From assembly GCF_004324835.1 (NCBI RefSeq), contig NW_021163025.1, positions 1,454,001-1,518,000 of the forward strand: a DNA stretch of 64,000 nt, read 5' to 3'. The notes under the pieces are model-generated. The model searched no databases, had not been told where the DNA came from, and worked only from the letters and a program-made list of their open reading frames with translations. The translations under genes were made by a program, and so were the position numbers. Below, in pieces: positions 11,598 to 23,055 of this stretch; position 1 is the stretch's first letter, and each line of letters begins with the position of its first letter. Origin of the DNA: Dendronephthya gigantea. Lineage: Eukaryota; Cnidaria; Anthozoa; Malacalcyonacea; Nephtheidae.

Positions 11598-14500
11598 TCA
11601 TTTCTCTCTTAATTCGTCAAAAGTTATTTCGGTCAATTCGAAGCCACATTCGCTTTGATCATCTTCAAAACTGGCAATGCTTAGTGTCGTGAGCGTTGAT
11701 TGGCTGGCTTTATCCCAGGGGATGATTGGCGTAAAAACGTTGTCATAGAGACTGGGCCGGCGAAATAATTGCCGGTACCCAGTCTCTTTCGCCCTAAATA
11801 AGCTCGAAACAAGTTTGATTGATTTTGGTATGTTGAACAAGCGTGAACTTGCGCTGGAAAGAGAACTCTCAGGACGAGATGAATCGTGATCGAAGCTCGC
11901 GTGTAGTTCCGCGCGTTTTTCCTCGTGTTCGTGTTGTTCCGTATTATGTTCGGCGTCAGGCGAATAATTAACAATAACGTCACCGACGGAATGTCGATGG
12001 AAATGCCTCAAGACTTTCTGGTTAGCCCTGGACGGTTTTCTAAAGCATTTCAAATGGAATGAACATCTAGTAATTTGTCGCACTTTAGGTACATAGAGGA
12101 CAGCAAGGCATATCGTAGGGTTAATAAGGATAATTAGATACATAATGAAGTCAAACCAGCCTGAGTCGTGGCTGCATTGGGGACTCAAAATCGAACAGCA
12201 AAGCAAGGCTGTGTATGACAGAAATTCGACGAAGATCAACCACGGAATTTTCCAACTTTTTTGAGCTCCGTGATTCTCGGTCAACGCTGCCACATTGAGG
12301 GATAGAAGTAGACTCCAGGTGTAAGCTGTGGATGTAAAAACGCTTGCATCTCTTAGAATGGAACACAGCTCAGTGCGTGAGAAACACGTGGGATTTTCAA
12401 CTTTCGAAACGTTTGAGAATGGAATGGTAACCATGGTGATCATGACTGACAGCATTACGAAGACAAAGGGATAGACGAATCTCCTGCGTGCCTGCAAGGC
12501 AGATGACTGCAATTGTTTAATGATGTGGCCTGCCTGTTCGCAGGCTGCCTTGCGTCCCGAGCGAGTTCGGGTAAAATACGGTATTTTTGTGAAGAGCAAG
12601 CCACAGTATATCGCGAACATGATATTTTGAACTAACCACCGACACAGGCACTTCAAATAGGACATCTTCCCAAAGTGAGTAACTGGTATTATGCAAAACA
12701 GAGCCGTCAGAATTAATATCCCATTGTCAATATTCGAATGAGAAGCTTTGACCAAGGGCGACCCACGATATCGTAGAAAGTAAATTAAGCAAAAAAGTGC
12801 GGCAACAAAAATGACGAAAGCCACAAAATAAAGCGGGAAAATCCAAACGATGCCCCAGTGCATTGCGCCGATGAACTCTTCTGTATTGGAATTTCGACCA
12901 GGAGATAAGATGTTGCGGAGTGTTGCTTCGAATCAACATCTACCAACCAAATGTTTGCTTTCTGCTGCACATTTCAACAGAACGCTTATGTACGTCGTCT
13001 AAATAATTGAGGCTTTAATTGGCAGAATGATATATTATACTGAGGTGTTCTGTTAAAGTCTTATAATTAACAAATCCACTTCGCCGAGCAACTTTGTTGT
13101 TCTAGCATAAGCGGATTCCAAAGTTCTAAGAGGATTTCATTAGAACCGCTTTTCCAATTGCTTCGAGCTATTCTTCTTACAGTTTATCTCATCTAAGCTT
13201 TCGCTGACTCGTATAAAATAATTTTTTCTAGACCCCTGGTTGGGCCTGCTATGACAATCGTGCTATTTTTGGATTTACTTTCCAGCCAAATAACCGCATA
13301 TCAGATAACACGAATGTGGAATTGTGGAACACAATGAATCGGTATTGTGGGCTGAGTTTCACCAGAATCCTCAGGAAGCGAAGTCCATCTGGAAAGGGTA
13401 GTGTCGCAGCTCCTCGCAAGAATGATTTTCATTGGCTGAACTTTACAAAACATTTCTGTTTCAACCATTAGCATAGCTTCGTTCTTTGGAAACCATAGAA
13501 GAGCATCATCCAATTGGACGAAAGCTTCCGAGAGCTGCGACATGTCCCACTGGAAAAATTGTGTAAAAACTGCAGAAAATGTTACTTTCTCTAACCATCT
13601 AAGTTAAAAGATATTTTTTTATACATAAGAACAAAAAATTGTTCAAGGAATCCTTTTCAAGTTAGCGTGCAAAATCTTCATTGAGTGGGTCTGGCAACTA
13701 TTCAAAAGCCTACTACTTTGTCGTTCACAGTGTCACCGTAATGTAATCCTTGTGTGTCACAGATTTATTGCACCTTTCTAGGGCCATCTTCAAAGATCGA
13801 AATGTCAGGGCCACTTTAACACAATAATACCATTGCGAAAAGAAAATCGTTATTTGACATTCACGCATGTCGTAACCTTTGCAGTTTAATTCCGAGAAGT
13901 TTAGAAGATTGTAGCTGTCTAAATCGATATCGTATAATTGTTCTTTGCGCTGAACAAACTAATTTGACAGATTTGATTTGGGCGACACTGGTGTCAGGAC
14001 TCAGGAGAATTTACAGATGGTAAACATTGTCGTTTGGTAGCGAAAGAAATCGCGGCTTTTGTCATGTCAAGACATGTTCACGAGTATTACAACGAATTAG
14101 CAGTTGGAAACGTACGTCAAACTGAGCCCGTATAACAGCTTTTGCACAAAGCCTTGATCCCATGCAAACCTGGGAAGTCGCCAAATCTTCGTAGTCTTGG
14201 CAATGACAACTTATGACTGATTTTTTAAGACGATTTACTTGTATAAAAATCAACGCAGTTCTTAACTCACAAAAACGTATTCAGCTGGGAACGATGACTA
14301 GGGCCTGAAATGTGCGCAGTTTTCTAATGAATGGATTCACATTATGGCTTATGCATGTCCGGTTTATTTATGATTTGTCCTCAATGTGCATTTCACATCA
14401 ACTTCACCGCTTGCACGGTGTATGGGGTAGCAAGTAGCAGCTAATTCTGTCAACCAAACTCCTTATCTGAGCACTTTAATAATCCTCTTCCGTCCTTGCA

Positions 14501-14887
14501 CACGAAATTTCTGAGTGGGCAAAGATACGACCATTTTTAGTCATTTTGGACTATCGTTTTAAGTGAAGTACTTTGTGAATAGTTAAACTTGCTGAATGAT
14601 CGATAAATCTGTTCGCAGACTGAAAAAATTCAAACACGAACCGACGAAATATTAACTCTTCAAAACCTAAATGCAATGGCGTGAACAGACTATCATGGGA
14701 TGATGATTTTTAACTATCGACCGGTATACCTGGCTTTAAAATTGTTTTCCTATGGAAAGTATGAGTTGGACAGATTGGAAGAGCATTCGTATATATCACT
14801 TGAGAACAAGACTGCTTCAAATCTTTCAGCAGACACTTGATCTTCCGCCTGATATTAATGCAACTACCGTCTAAGTCGATCGGAATT
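11598..14887 (-). CDS. Class C-type 7TM receptor with short Cys-rich ectodomain (5' end not found)
   Basis: The 3' exon (11598-12880) encodes seven hydrophobic helices and a cytoplasmic tail of roughly 150 residues. It resembles the 7TM of the plus-strand receptor at 8.0 kb. Three upstream candidate exons connect with compatible phases: 13363-13549, 14116-14237 and 14730-14887. Acceptors are TTTTTCCAG, TTATACAAG and TTTGTGCAG; donors are G|GTGAAA, GAC|GTACGT and CAG|GTATAC. The two most 5' exons give a Cys-rich stretch ending C-x-C-x11-C-x5-C after a hydrophobic pair, reminiscent of GDNF-receptor/GAS1 domains; this likeness is by eye and weak. There is no Venus-flytrap sequence. The first exon must end in phase 2 and lie between 14.9 and 15.8 kb; I could not identify it. 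The 7TM exon is secure, the ectodomain exons are provisional. Confidence 0.55.
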
Positions 14888-15070
14888 CTGCACAAATAAA
14901 CTGAACAAATTGATCGTGTGTGTAAGGTATATAATTAGGTGTGAATGTGGTTGATAAATGTGAGAGTGGGAAATTGTAAATGCAATACGATCGTCATCGT
15001 TAAAATTATAACAGATGGTTTTGTTTTCCACAACTATCTTGGCTGGACCAATAAACAGCTTATTGTATAA

Positions 15071-15295
15071 TACTACCTACACTGTAGTGACTGGACCACC
15101 ACGTTGAAAATATCTTTCTCAGGTAGTTCAGACACAAAGCACAACATGTTATTGTAGACTACCTACACCGGACCATCACATTTGAGATATCTTTTTCACG
15201 TAATTCAGACACGAAGTATGACAGCTTAATGAGCTTCAGTGTAGAATACTACCTACACTGGACCAACACATTTGAGATATATTCAAACACACCAA
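15071..15295. repeat. Tandem repeat, unit about 88 bp, 2.6 copies
   Basis: The phrase CTACCTACAC followed by a GGACC-type block and a (T/A)GAGATAT block recurs at about 15073, 15160 and 15249. A related copy in the opposite orientation lies near 22.9 kb, so the unit belongs to a dispersed family. Confidence 0.6.
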
Positions 15296-15833
15296 GCCAT
15301 CAACACTGGGCTGCCAGCTGTAAAATATCATTTTAAGCAGGAAATTCACACACGCATGGCAAAGAAACGGGACTCAAGGACTTTTGCCAATTTTGTTCGC
15401 AGCCATTGCCTAAATATAATTTTATTCACAGCTATTGCTTAAATGTAAAGTATGCAAGAAAACTTCTCGGATTTTCGGCTGAACCTTTATCAGGACTGTT
15501 CAGAAGTTTTGTTGTATATTTAAGACAAAATTTCATGACAATTTACGTTAAGAAGCTGTCACAATGCAATCTGTTTATCTTGGAACGTTTTCATATTAGA
15601 CATTGCATTCATGCGTTGTGACACAGACATTTATTAATCCTAGTATCCCACCTCGAGGCGTGATTATGGGCGTCACCGTGACAGAATAAAGTTACGAGAT
15701 GAAGTACGAACGGATTTCCGGGATACCGCTAAAGACCACAGCTTTAGACTGAGGGCTCAAGCAGGTCACCTTTGAAAATTCGAAAACAGGAAAAAAGTTG
15801 ATTGTTGCTGGAAATACGCTTTTGGTGAGCAAA

Positions 15834-18587
15834 ATGCCAACGAAAAAGAAGTACAACGCCAGATTCCCACCAGTATGTTGTCTCTACGGCATTCAGCCTT
15901 GATTTTACAGCCCTCGATCGTGTGATCATCGTTAATATTTCTCCTTCAGGCTCGGATCAAGAAGATAATGCAGACGGATGAAGACATTGGAAAAGTAGCA
16001 GCACCTGTTCCGGTAATCCTTTGTATCCTTTTCAGGAAATTTGTTCGTTTTTTCCTGCAATACGACTGTGGTATATCGCTGTGGAACATCATTGTTTGTT
16101 TTCGCAGGAAGTGTATGTACGGGGATGTAAATGCGATGCTTTGTTTTGATTGCGTTGAGTGTTTACCTTCTTGTAATATTTAAAAATATAATTAACGGGA
16201 TGTTAATTGGCACCGTTTGACAGATGAAGTTTCTGGCATGTGTCTGTTTGATGCCTGTCGTTTGATTCCTGTCTTTTGATGCAATGATAAACAGTATTTG
16301 ACGATCTAATCATTTCTCTTGATTGGGAGATTATATTCTCTTGAACTGTCATGAAAAAAGTTTAGACAGTGCAAAGGTATAACACTCACCCACTTCCCCA
16401 GTCCCCACCCTACTCCCCTTTTCAACCTACTGAATGTCAGCCAGTTTATACTTCTCCAGAGTACAATGATCTCTTCATAGCAGACTGGCTTTTTTCACTA
16501 TGGATAATATTTACATGTTAAATGTTTGCATGCTTTGGTAGTTGCGTCCGCATCCCTCCTTGGTAATGATTTGGTAGACAGTAATGGTATCTGCTTATGG
16601 ACCATCTTCCTTTCCCAATCAGGCTGGGTTTATTTCCAGCATTTTTAAGCTTTGGTGGCCAGCTCCAAGGATTGCTACTTGAATCTCTCTGAGCTCTGCC
16701 TGTGTCTTAGAAAGACACAATATTAATAATGTGCAAATTTTCTAGGTGTCTGGGGGAAACCCCTGCACCTCCTACATCCTTTCATTCTTAGAAAGTTATC
16801 TCTTGTAAAAGAATTGCAAACCCTGTGTAAGAATCTGCATTTCCAGTTGTTCAATGAATCTGTCTTCTTCATTGGGTAAATCAATGAATATATTGTATCA
16901 CTTCACTTAGTGTAGGATAATTGCTGAAGGGTTAAAGAGTCTTAATTTTGAGTGTAAATCATACACATCTCAAGTTCAACCATCAGTCCCCTATGACACC
17001 AGTGACCCATTTTCTCAGCTATTGCTAGTTTGAAATAAAGTATGATTTTCATTCCAAAATAAGGCCCTTTGACACTAAAGGTACCATAGTATGTCTATTC
17101 ACAGTATTTGCATTCTATTCACCAATATTCCTTAACCACATAATAGCTAAAGCACTTGAAATATTTATGCAGTCTTTACTTGAGACGGCTAGCAAGAGCA
17201 CTCATGCAAGACATGCAAAGACAATGTCCACAGCTCACTTGTATGTGTATATTTATTGTTATTTTAACAAGTAAAATAACTGTGGAGCCATTCACAAAAA
17301 ATGTGATGCTCTGAGGTGTAGAGGGGAATGTGTAACAGTGTTGGATTTGGACAGGAGTGATGCGGTGTCACAAGTGAGGCATCACAGGTGGGGCATCACA
17401 GATGGGGTGTCACAGGTGGGGCATCACAGGTGGGGTGTCACAGGTGGGGTGTCACAGGTGGGGTGTCACAGATGGGCATCACAGGTGGGGTGTCACAGGT
17501 GGGGCATCACAGGTGGGGCATCACAGGTGGGGCATCACATGATGGGGATGGTGCCAAAACGATGGAACTGCTAGGACATATGTACATGGTAGAGATTGTT
17601 GTTAACTATCCTGATGTTGTTAACAGCCTTATGTTATGCTTTTCCCACGAAGAAGTACATGTTGACAAAACCTTATCAAATTGGAGTTACATTGCTATTT
17701 ATTGGGTTAACATAAAGTCTCAACAACCACTTCCACTTTTATATAATTTTTATTTTCTTTTGCACCACAGAAAGCAGTGCATCACCTCCGAAAGCCAGTT
17801 TGATTTTTTGAAAGAACTTGTGGAAAATATTCCTGACCTTCCAACAAATGAAGAGGAAGCAGAAGATCTTGATGAACCTAAGCCTAAAAGGTTTGATGTG
17901 AAATCTTGCTGTAAACTTGTTCATTTAGGAGTTGATTTGACCAAATTTTTATCTTAGTAAAAAAATACATCTCAAAAATGTCTTCATAAAATTAGTGAAA
18001 TTGCAATAGTTGGTTGTAAATTATGGATGATGGGGAAGAATATGGACTAGTTTTAGTAGCTTGTTTCCATTTGTAGAAATTAACTTGAATTATGTACCGG
18101 CTATTTGTCCGTTTATGAAATGAAATATAGTAGCAAAAGAGTTCATTTAATACGTTCATCTACCCCCAAATGAGACAGCCATTAAATTAACGGCCTTAAT
18201 CTGCCTTTTTGTTTTGTCTATCTCATGTACATCATAGGAAAAAAGTGACTTCTGGTGCGACGAGCACACGAAAGGAAAAGGGGCCACGAAAACAGAAGAT
18301 AAAAAAGAACAAAAATGTCGACTCTGATTCCGATGAAGACGATTACGCATCAGATGTAAGTACGGTTGTTTTGCGATAGCTTTCTTTTGTGATTTGTGTT
18401 ATCTTTAAACATGTGAGGATTAAAGGTTTAATGACGCGTATTTTCTTAAAAGGAAGAGGGAAGCTCAAATTCTGCGGGGAGTAATCCTCCTGTCGTGCCA
18501 ACGCCAACGACGAGTCGTCTGAATACGAACCCGACAGCAATAAGCAATACGTCGACGTTTACGAAATCAATGATTGAGAACCAGTGA
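15834..18587 (+). CDS. DRAP1: DR1-associated protein 1 (NC2 alpha), 192 aa
   Basis: DRAP1 pairs with DR1 (NC2 beta) through a histone fold to form NC2, which binds TBP on promoters and blocks TFIIA/TFIIB entry in the nucleus. Exons: 15834-15872, 15950-16022, 17147-17240, 17771-17890, 18238-18355, 18453-18587. The N-terminus MPTKKKYNARFPP, then ARIKKIMQTDEDIGKVA, is nearly identical to the vertebrate protein. The histone fold continues through residues to about 80 with KTMSTAHL and KQCI, followed by the SQFDFLKELV helix. The C-terminal part is basic then acidic (DSDSDEDD) and Ser/Thr-rich. Intron 2 has U12-type signals (see separate entry). The start is the first ATG and matches the family. 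I recognise this gene by sequence memory; the phase-consistent model leaves little doubt. Confidence 0.95.
16023..17146 (+). other. U12-type (minor spliceosome) intron in DRAP1
   Basis: The donor reads GTATCCTTTT at 16023, matching the U12 consensus RTATCCTTT. The branch site TTCCTTAAC at 17128-17136 is a perfect U12 match, and AG ends at 17146, 10-12 bases beyond the branch A. Splicing here restores the conserved PVIxSKALE... histone-fold segment in frame, whereas the in-exon GTAATC at 16013 used as a U2 donor does not. Confidence 0.85.
17365..17545. repeat. G-rich minisatellite in DRAP1 intron 3
   Basis: About 11-12 copies of a 15-base unit, TCACAGGTGGGGYRY, with alternating GTG and GCA variants, lie within the intron between exons 3 and 4. 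The unit is a multiple of three, which keeps frames open, but the stretch is intronic. Confidence 0.85.
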
Positions 18588-19136
18588 GTGAAGTTACGGC
18601 CTTTTACGGGTTTTTATGTTAAATTATACTTGATGAGATTTCTGAGCGTTGTAAAACTCAGAAGTGATTGTCCTCAACCCAAACTCAGGGAGGAAAATAT
18701 AGAAGCCATGGCGCCAATTTGCAGTGCGATTTATTTTTTTTTAAGTTTAAGATTACGTTTTGACTTTTTAGCAGTAATACTAAACACTGGACGTTGTTTT
18801 ATTTAGCAATTTTAAAACTGTTTTTGGTTACGAAAACGTCAAAACTAAACTTCAACTAAAGCCTAAATATTTGAGAATCTACATAAGTAATTTCCTATAA
18901 TTTACCGGGTATTTTAGCCGCATGGCAGTTGTTTATATATTTTTTAAGATATTCGCATTTATGCTGAATTCTTCAAATTGCCTCACCTTTTGAGGTCAAG
19001 CAATTTTGAGGTCAAGTATTTCAGTTCAAACATTTTAGCCTCGGGCAAATATGGAGAGGTTTACGTTCCAGTTATATTAGTCTTGAGTGGGAATAGATGG
19101 AAAAAAAGCTCCCATTGTAAAACCAGCCTATATTAA
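18588..19136. other. Intergenic, no gene seen
   Basis: This is the 3' flank of DRAP1. It is AT-rich with no supported exon on either strand. Confidence 0.5.
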
Positions 19137-19350
19137 GGGGCTGTTTACATGAGCCCGGTTACCCGAGATTCAACGAAGCGTGAGAGGACTTTGAGGTATT
19201 GAAATAAGTCTTTATGACACCAAACAAGCATATGCTATTGTTGTGGTGATTATTCAACTGCAAGGATCATGTTATCTGCTCATTTCAACACCTCAAAGTC
19301 CTCTCACGCTTCGCTGAATCTCGGGTAACCGGGCTTATGTAAACAGCCCC
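19137..19350. mobile_element. MITE-like inverted-repeat element 1
   Basis: Terminal inverted repeats of about 60 bases begin GGGGCTGTTTACATGAGCCC and end with the complement at 19350. The flanks read TTAA/TAA, suggesting a TA-rich target duplication. There is no coding capacity, so it is a non-autonomous DNA transposon. Confidence 0.75.
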
Positions 19351-19352
19351 TA

Positions 19353-19504
19353 AAGCCGGTTTTCCACTAGCGATATTTTTCGCGCGAAGCGACTTTATTC
19401 CTTTGTATTTGAGCAACTTGTTCTAGATGGTTGCAGTTGAGAGCTCTGAAACAAAAGTAAAATGTCGCTTCGCGCGAAAAATATCGCTAGTGGAAAACCG
19501 GCTT
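19353..19504. mobile_element. MITE-like inverted-repeat element 2
   Basis: It has near-perfect inverted arms of about 45 bases beginning AAGCCGGTTTTCCACTAGCG and ending with the complement. It abuts element 1 with only TA between them. Its arms contain a TCGCGCGAA palindrome. It is non-coding. Confidence 0.75.
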
Positions 19505-19806
19505 AAGACTCATATTTCTTATCTAGCGCTCTCCCTGCAACTCCAAGCAACTTCCTGCGGCCGTCGACATCAGGGACTGCTCTACAGCTGCCAAATTCCA
19601 GCGTTCCTGCCTCGTCTCTCTTCAGAGCAGCGCATTCGGAGGACGACGACTACGACTCGTGAAAATGTTTTTATTTTATCGTGCAATTCCTATCGCTTTT
19701 CGGCGAAATTCAAGTTTGTCCAAATGGCACAAATGGTCCACTTTTATTCGTTGTAAAATAGTCTGTTGACCTGCCTATTTGGGAGGAATGCGTGGATGAT
19801 TTTAAA

Positions 19807-20259
19807 CAGGGGTGGCGCCAGAGGGGGGGCAAGGGAGGCTACAGCCCCCCCGTCGGGGGACTCTAGCCCCCCTGTCGGGGAAAATTTTAACAATTCGTCG
19901 GGGAATGAACGGGAGATATATTGAGTCGCCCTCTATTGTTTTTAGTTCTCCCAAATAAAACAGATAAACTTCTTCAAAATTTAACTTAGTATTTTACATT
20001 GTACATGGTTTGTAGCATAAAAATTTTCATGAAAAAGTCCGTGATAAGACTCTGAAATGCTAATTTCCAAAGATCTAGAACAATCAAATTTCAAAAATTT
20101 TCTTCCTCGGCGCCAACCAAGGTGGCGCCTCGTGAGCTTAGGCTCCAAATCTAAGCCATGGGACTGTAGCAATAAACCAAAAACTGGGAGTTCAGCCCCC
20201 CAGCCCCCCTGTCGGGGACCTTAGCCCCTGTGACGGGAGAATTCCTGGCGCCACCCCTG
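19807..20259. mobile_element. MITE-like inverted-repeat element 3
   Basis: The arms begin CAGGGGTGGCGCCAG and end CTGGCGCCACCCCTG, with G-rich subterminal blocks (CCCCCCTGTCGGGG) repeated on both sides. The interior holds no supported coding frame. Confidence 0.7.
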
Positions 20260-20699
20260 ATTTTAAATTTGACGAAAACTTGGAAAACTGTGCGAACTTT
20301 TCATACTTTCATAACATATCGGAATCTCACTAGGAGGGACTTAATTCCTGCACTCAAGGCCACAGTTATGTAAAATATGACTTTACAAGTATATGTCACT
20401 AATGTCAGGGTATTTGTCAAAATTATTAGTGCTGAACTGTGAATTTTGTTTCTTGAAATATTCTTCTTAGCAGTTCTTCTTAGCAATTTAGCCCGATGCT
20501 AAGCAAAAAAGGGGACAAAGTTGTACAGTTAAGTAGTCAACTGCTGAGGGGGTAGAATCTCAGAGGAGGGGGAGAAAGGGGGTCCTCCCTAGCTTTTTGT
20601 CACGCAAATGCGCAAATTATTCTGATTTTTGGCGCCAAGATTTAAAGTTCCAAGCGGAAGGCCTGGTCCCTGGGCTCGCTGTGCATAAACAAAGCAAAC

Positions 20700-22863
20700 A
20701 TGGCTGCCAAGCCTGACGGAGAAGAACATTTTTTGCAGTTGAAAAACGAGGTTGAAAAGCTGCGAGAGAGAGACACTAAGGTTGGTTAAAATACTGGATA
20801 AGAAAAGGGTTGTGTGCGTATGAAATATGAATTTCGTTGGGCGGGTGTAATGGTACTTGAGGTTGAGGAGTGCAACACTTGCGTACAAATTTATGTACAT
20901 TTGGTTTTTGATAATAGTTAAAAAGTCAAGAAGTAATATGCCAAAAAGCAAAAGAGTGGTTTCTGAGTAAAAAGTCAAAGTCTATGAAAGTCCTTTCGGA
21001 GGAGAAGACCTCGGAGTTTGAGCTGCCCGATGAGTGCAAGTCCGATGTGTAAGCCTTTTTCATGATGATTTCTTTGTAATATATGACAGCAATGTAATAT
21101 CACTAGTTCGTTAGAGCAAAGTTAGGTAGATCTAGATAGCTTTGGATCAAATAAATTGTTTAGTTTGACAACGAAAAATATCAAAATTTCTTGATTAAAA
21201 TGTTAGTTTTCTTGTTCAGGCAATTTTCTGAGATTCTTGGTGTGCTGACAGAAATACAAAAGGAGCAGAAACGACTTTTGATGCTGAAATATCAACTTCG
21301 TGAAGCCCAAAAGGAACAAGAGGTTGGATTGATCAATGATATACTTCTGAAACAAAGCGGTAATGTATAAATTTTATACGAAGGTCCTCTTGAATCACTG
21401 ACCTGAAATGGTTCAGCATTTTTAACTCCAAAAACATTATGGACAATTCTCTTACATCATGCATCCATTAGTAATTTATGTTTGCAGGATTCCTCCAGAA
21501 TACACAGGTTCGTCCGAAAAACAAACCACCTCTCGCTGTTTGGTTCTCCGAAATAACACAATCTATAGCCAAAAACTCGGCAGAAAATCCGAAAGGTACT
21601 AGATTTTCGTTTATTTCCCCTATGGAAAAAGTGCAGATATTCTGCAGATGTATGTCTTGAATATACCTATTTACTTCATCCTAAACCTGATTTATAGGCA
21701 TCAATCGATCAGCTCAGGGTTAGAATTATTGTCTGAATTGATTTCGTGTTAGCATCAGGCAAAGGACTGTGTTTTTAAATTGCCGAATTTTCATCACCAG
21801 TAGTGTTGCAGGTGTCATCAACAGACAATGATTCACTTTTTAAAATTCACCTTACAGAGGATCAATGTAGCAAAAGAAGTCAGTTATTTTACAATGTGCA
21901 TTATCTTGATGGCACAAGACAATTGCCACAAGATTTACTCGCTCAGACAATCTACAGGAAGAAAATAAAGCATGGTTTGAAAAAGGAAGATTTCTTTCAA
22001 GAGGTGCTGCAGTTTTCAACATGTCATAGAGGACATTGTGTTTGGATCAAAATCACAAACTATCAAGGCAACAGGTATAAACCTATATCGATCTTTTTGG
22101 TTGATTCGAATGATTTGTATTCCATCAAATACAGCTGTCAGCGAGATTTCTATTTGTTTGTCACTAAGATTTTCCATTTTGCTAGATCACCTTGAAATTT
22201 CAACAGGGAACGCCCTTAAAAAGTGCAACTTTTCTAACCGTATTGCTTTTGGAAATTTCGAGATTTAATCCAAATTTTGAATGCCTAAGAAGAAAACAAC
22301 TGTCTAAAATTTGAAATAAACTCATATATGAACTTCTAAATTTATTAATTAACAATTATTGGATCTGGTTAAGTGTGATATCGAGAATTATCAAGCCGAA
22401 GTTTGCGTAATTCGCTGAGGCGGATAACGCAAACTGAGGCTTGATAATTCTCGATATCATGCAAAAACCGAATTCAATAAATGTTTTATTATTATGTATT
22501 TCCTTTTTAGAGAGGAAATGTGCCATTATTTACCACAAACTAGCGGCAAAAAATTACGCCACCTACGGATAATTTTCAATGTCGTGTAGATGGCAAGACA
22601 TTGAGAATTATCTGTAGGTTTTTAGCCAATCACAATCGAGATTGCATTAGTAATGCATAATAATATAATTTCTTTTGTGCAGTCAATATGTAGAAAACAA
22701 CGACTCTGCTGAGAAATTTAATCCATCTTCGTATCATATTGACACTGATATTCATCTTAACGGATTAAAAGAACGCTTAGTGGAATTCCTTGCGGCGAAA
22801 AAATCACCTGAAGATTATGTCAGGATTTGCGTTTGGAAAGAAATCGAAGAATTGCCACGGTAA
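20700..22863 (+). CDS. Unrecognised protein with N-terminal coiled coil, 304 aa
   Basis: Six exons join in frame: 20700-20780, 20918-21048, 21220-21359, 21488-21595, 21801-22074, 22683-22863. The first ~105 residues are charged and heptad-like (LKNEVEKLRERD..., EIQKEQKRLL), consistent with a coiled coil. From about residue 155 a compact mixed domain follows (VVLQVSS, LFYNVHYLDG, HCVWIKITNY), which looks like an alternating beta-strand/helix fold. The protein ends in WKEIEELPR. There is no signal peptide, membrane segment or catalytic motif. The shape, coiled coil plus small C-terminal domain, recalls kinetochore RWD-type proteins, but I do not recognise a family and make no functional claim. 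The start ATG follows an AAACATGG context. Intron 5 carries two hairpins. Confidence 0.75.
22377..22458. repeat. Hairpin in intron 5 of the coiled-coil gene
   Basis: GATATCGAGAATTATCAAGCC at 22377 is complementary to the sequence ending at 22458; the inner parts (AGTTTGCGT / ACGCAAACT) also pair. It is a small foldback element. Confidence 0.7.
22561..22619. repeat. Second hairpin in the same intron
   Basis: ACCTACGGATAATTTTCAAT pairs with the imperfect complement ending at 22619. It lies about 100 bases downstream of the previous hairpin. Confidence 0.6.
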
Positions 22864-22905
22864 CACGTATTCTACAACGAACTGTGATGGTTCGTGGACT
22901 GTCTA

Positions 22906-23055
22906 CCTGAACTGAACTACCTGAAAAAGAACTCTCGAACGTGGTGGTCCAGTGTTGGCAGTGTAGCTAGTATTCTGTAATAAGCAGAGTGGGTTACCGT
23001 TGTTTGTGTCTAAACTAGCCGAAAAGATTTCATATTGACGTGGTGGTCCGTGCGT
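22906..23055. repeat. Dispersed repeat, inverse copy of the 15.1 kb unit
   Basis: CTACCTGAAAAAGA, GTGGTGGTCCAGTGT and a TAGTATT block match, in reverse complement, the 88-bp units at 15071-15295. The second half repeats GACGTGGTGGTCC. It is non-coding. Confidence 0.5.

Noticed and set aside
13301-13362. Extension of the third receptor exon to the stop at 13301
   Set aside because: A donor at 13362 (TCTG|GTGAAA) has the phase needed by the 7TM exon, so the remaining open codons are treated as intron.
15750-15930. A minus-strand Cys-rich reading that looked like another ectodomain exon of the 7TM receptor
   Set aside because: It lies over DRAP1 exon 1 and intron 1 on the opposite strand. DRAP1 is certain, so this reading is a shadow.
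17388-17957. A 189-codon plus-strand open frame
   Set aside because: It is made of the 15-bp minisatellite, intron sequence and DRAP1 exon 4 read through without splicing.
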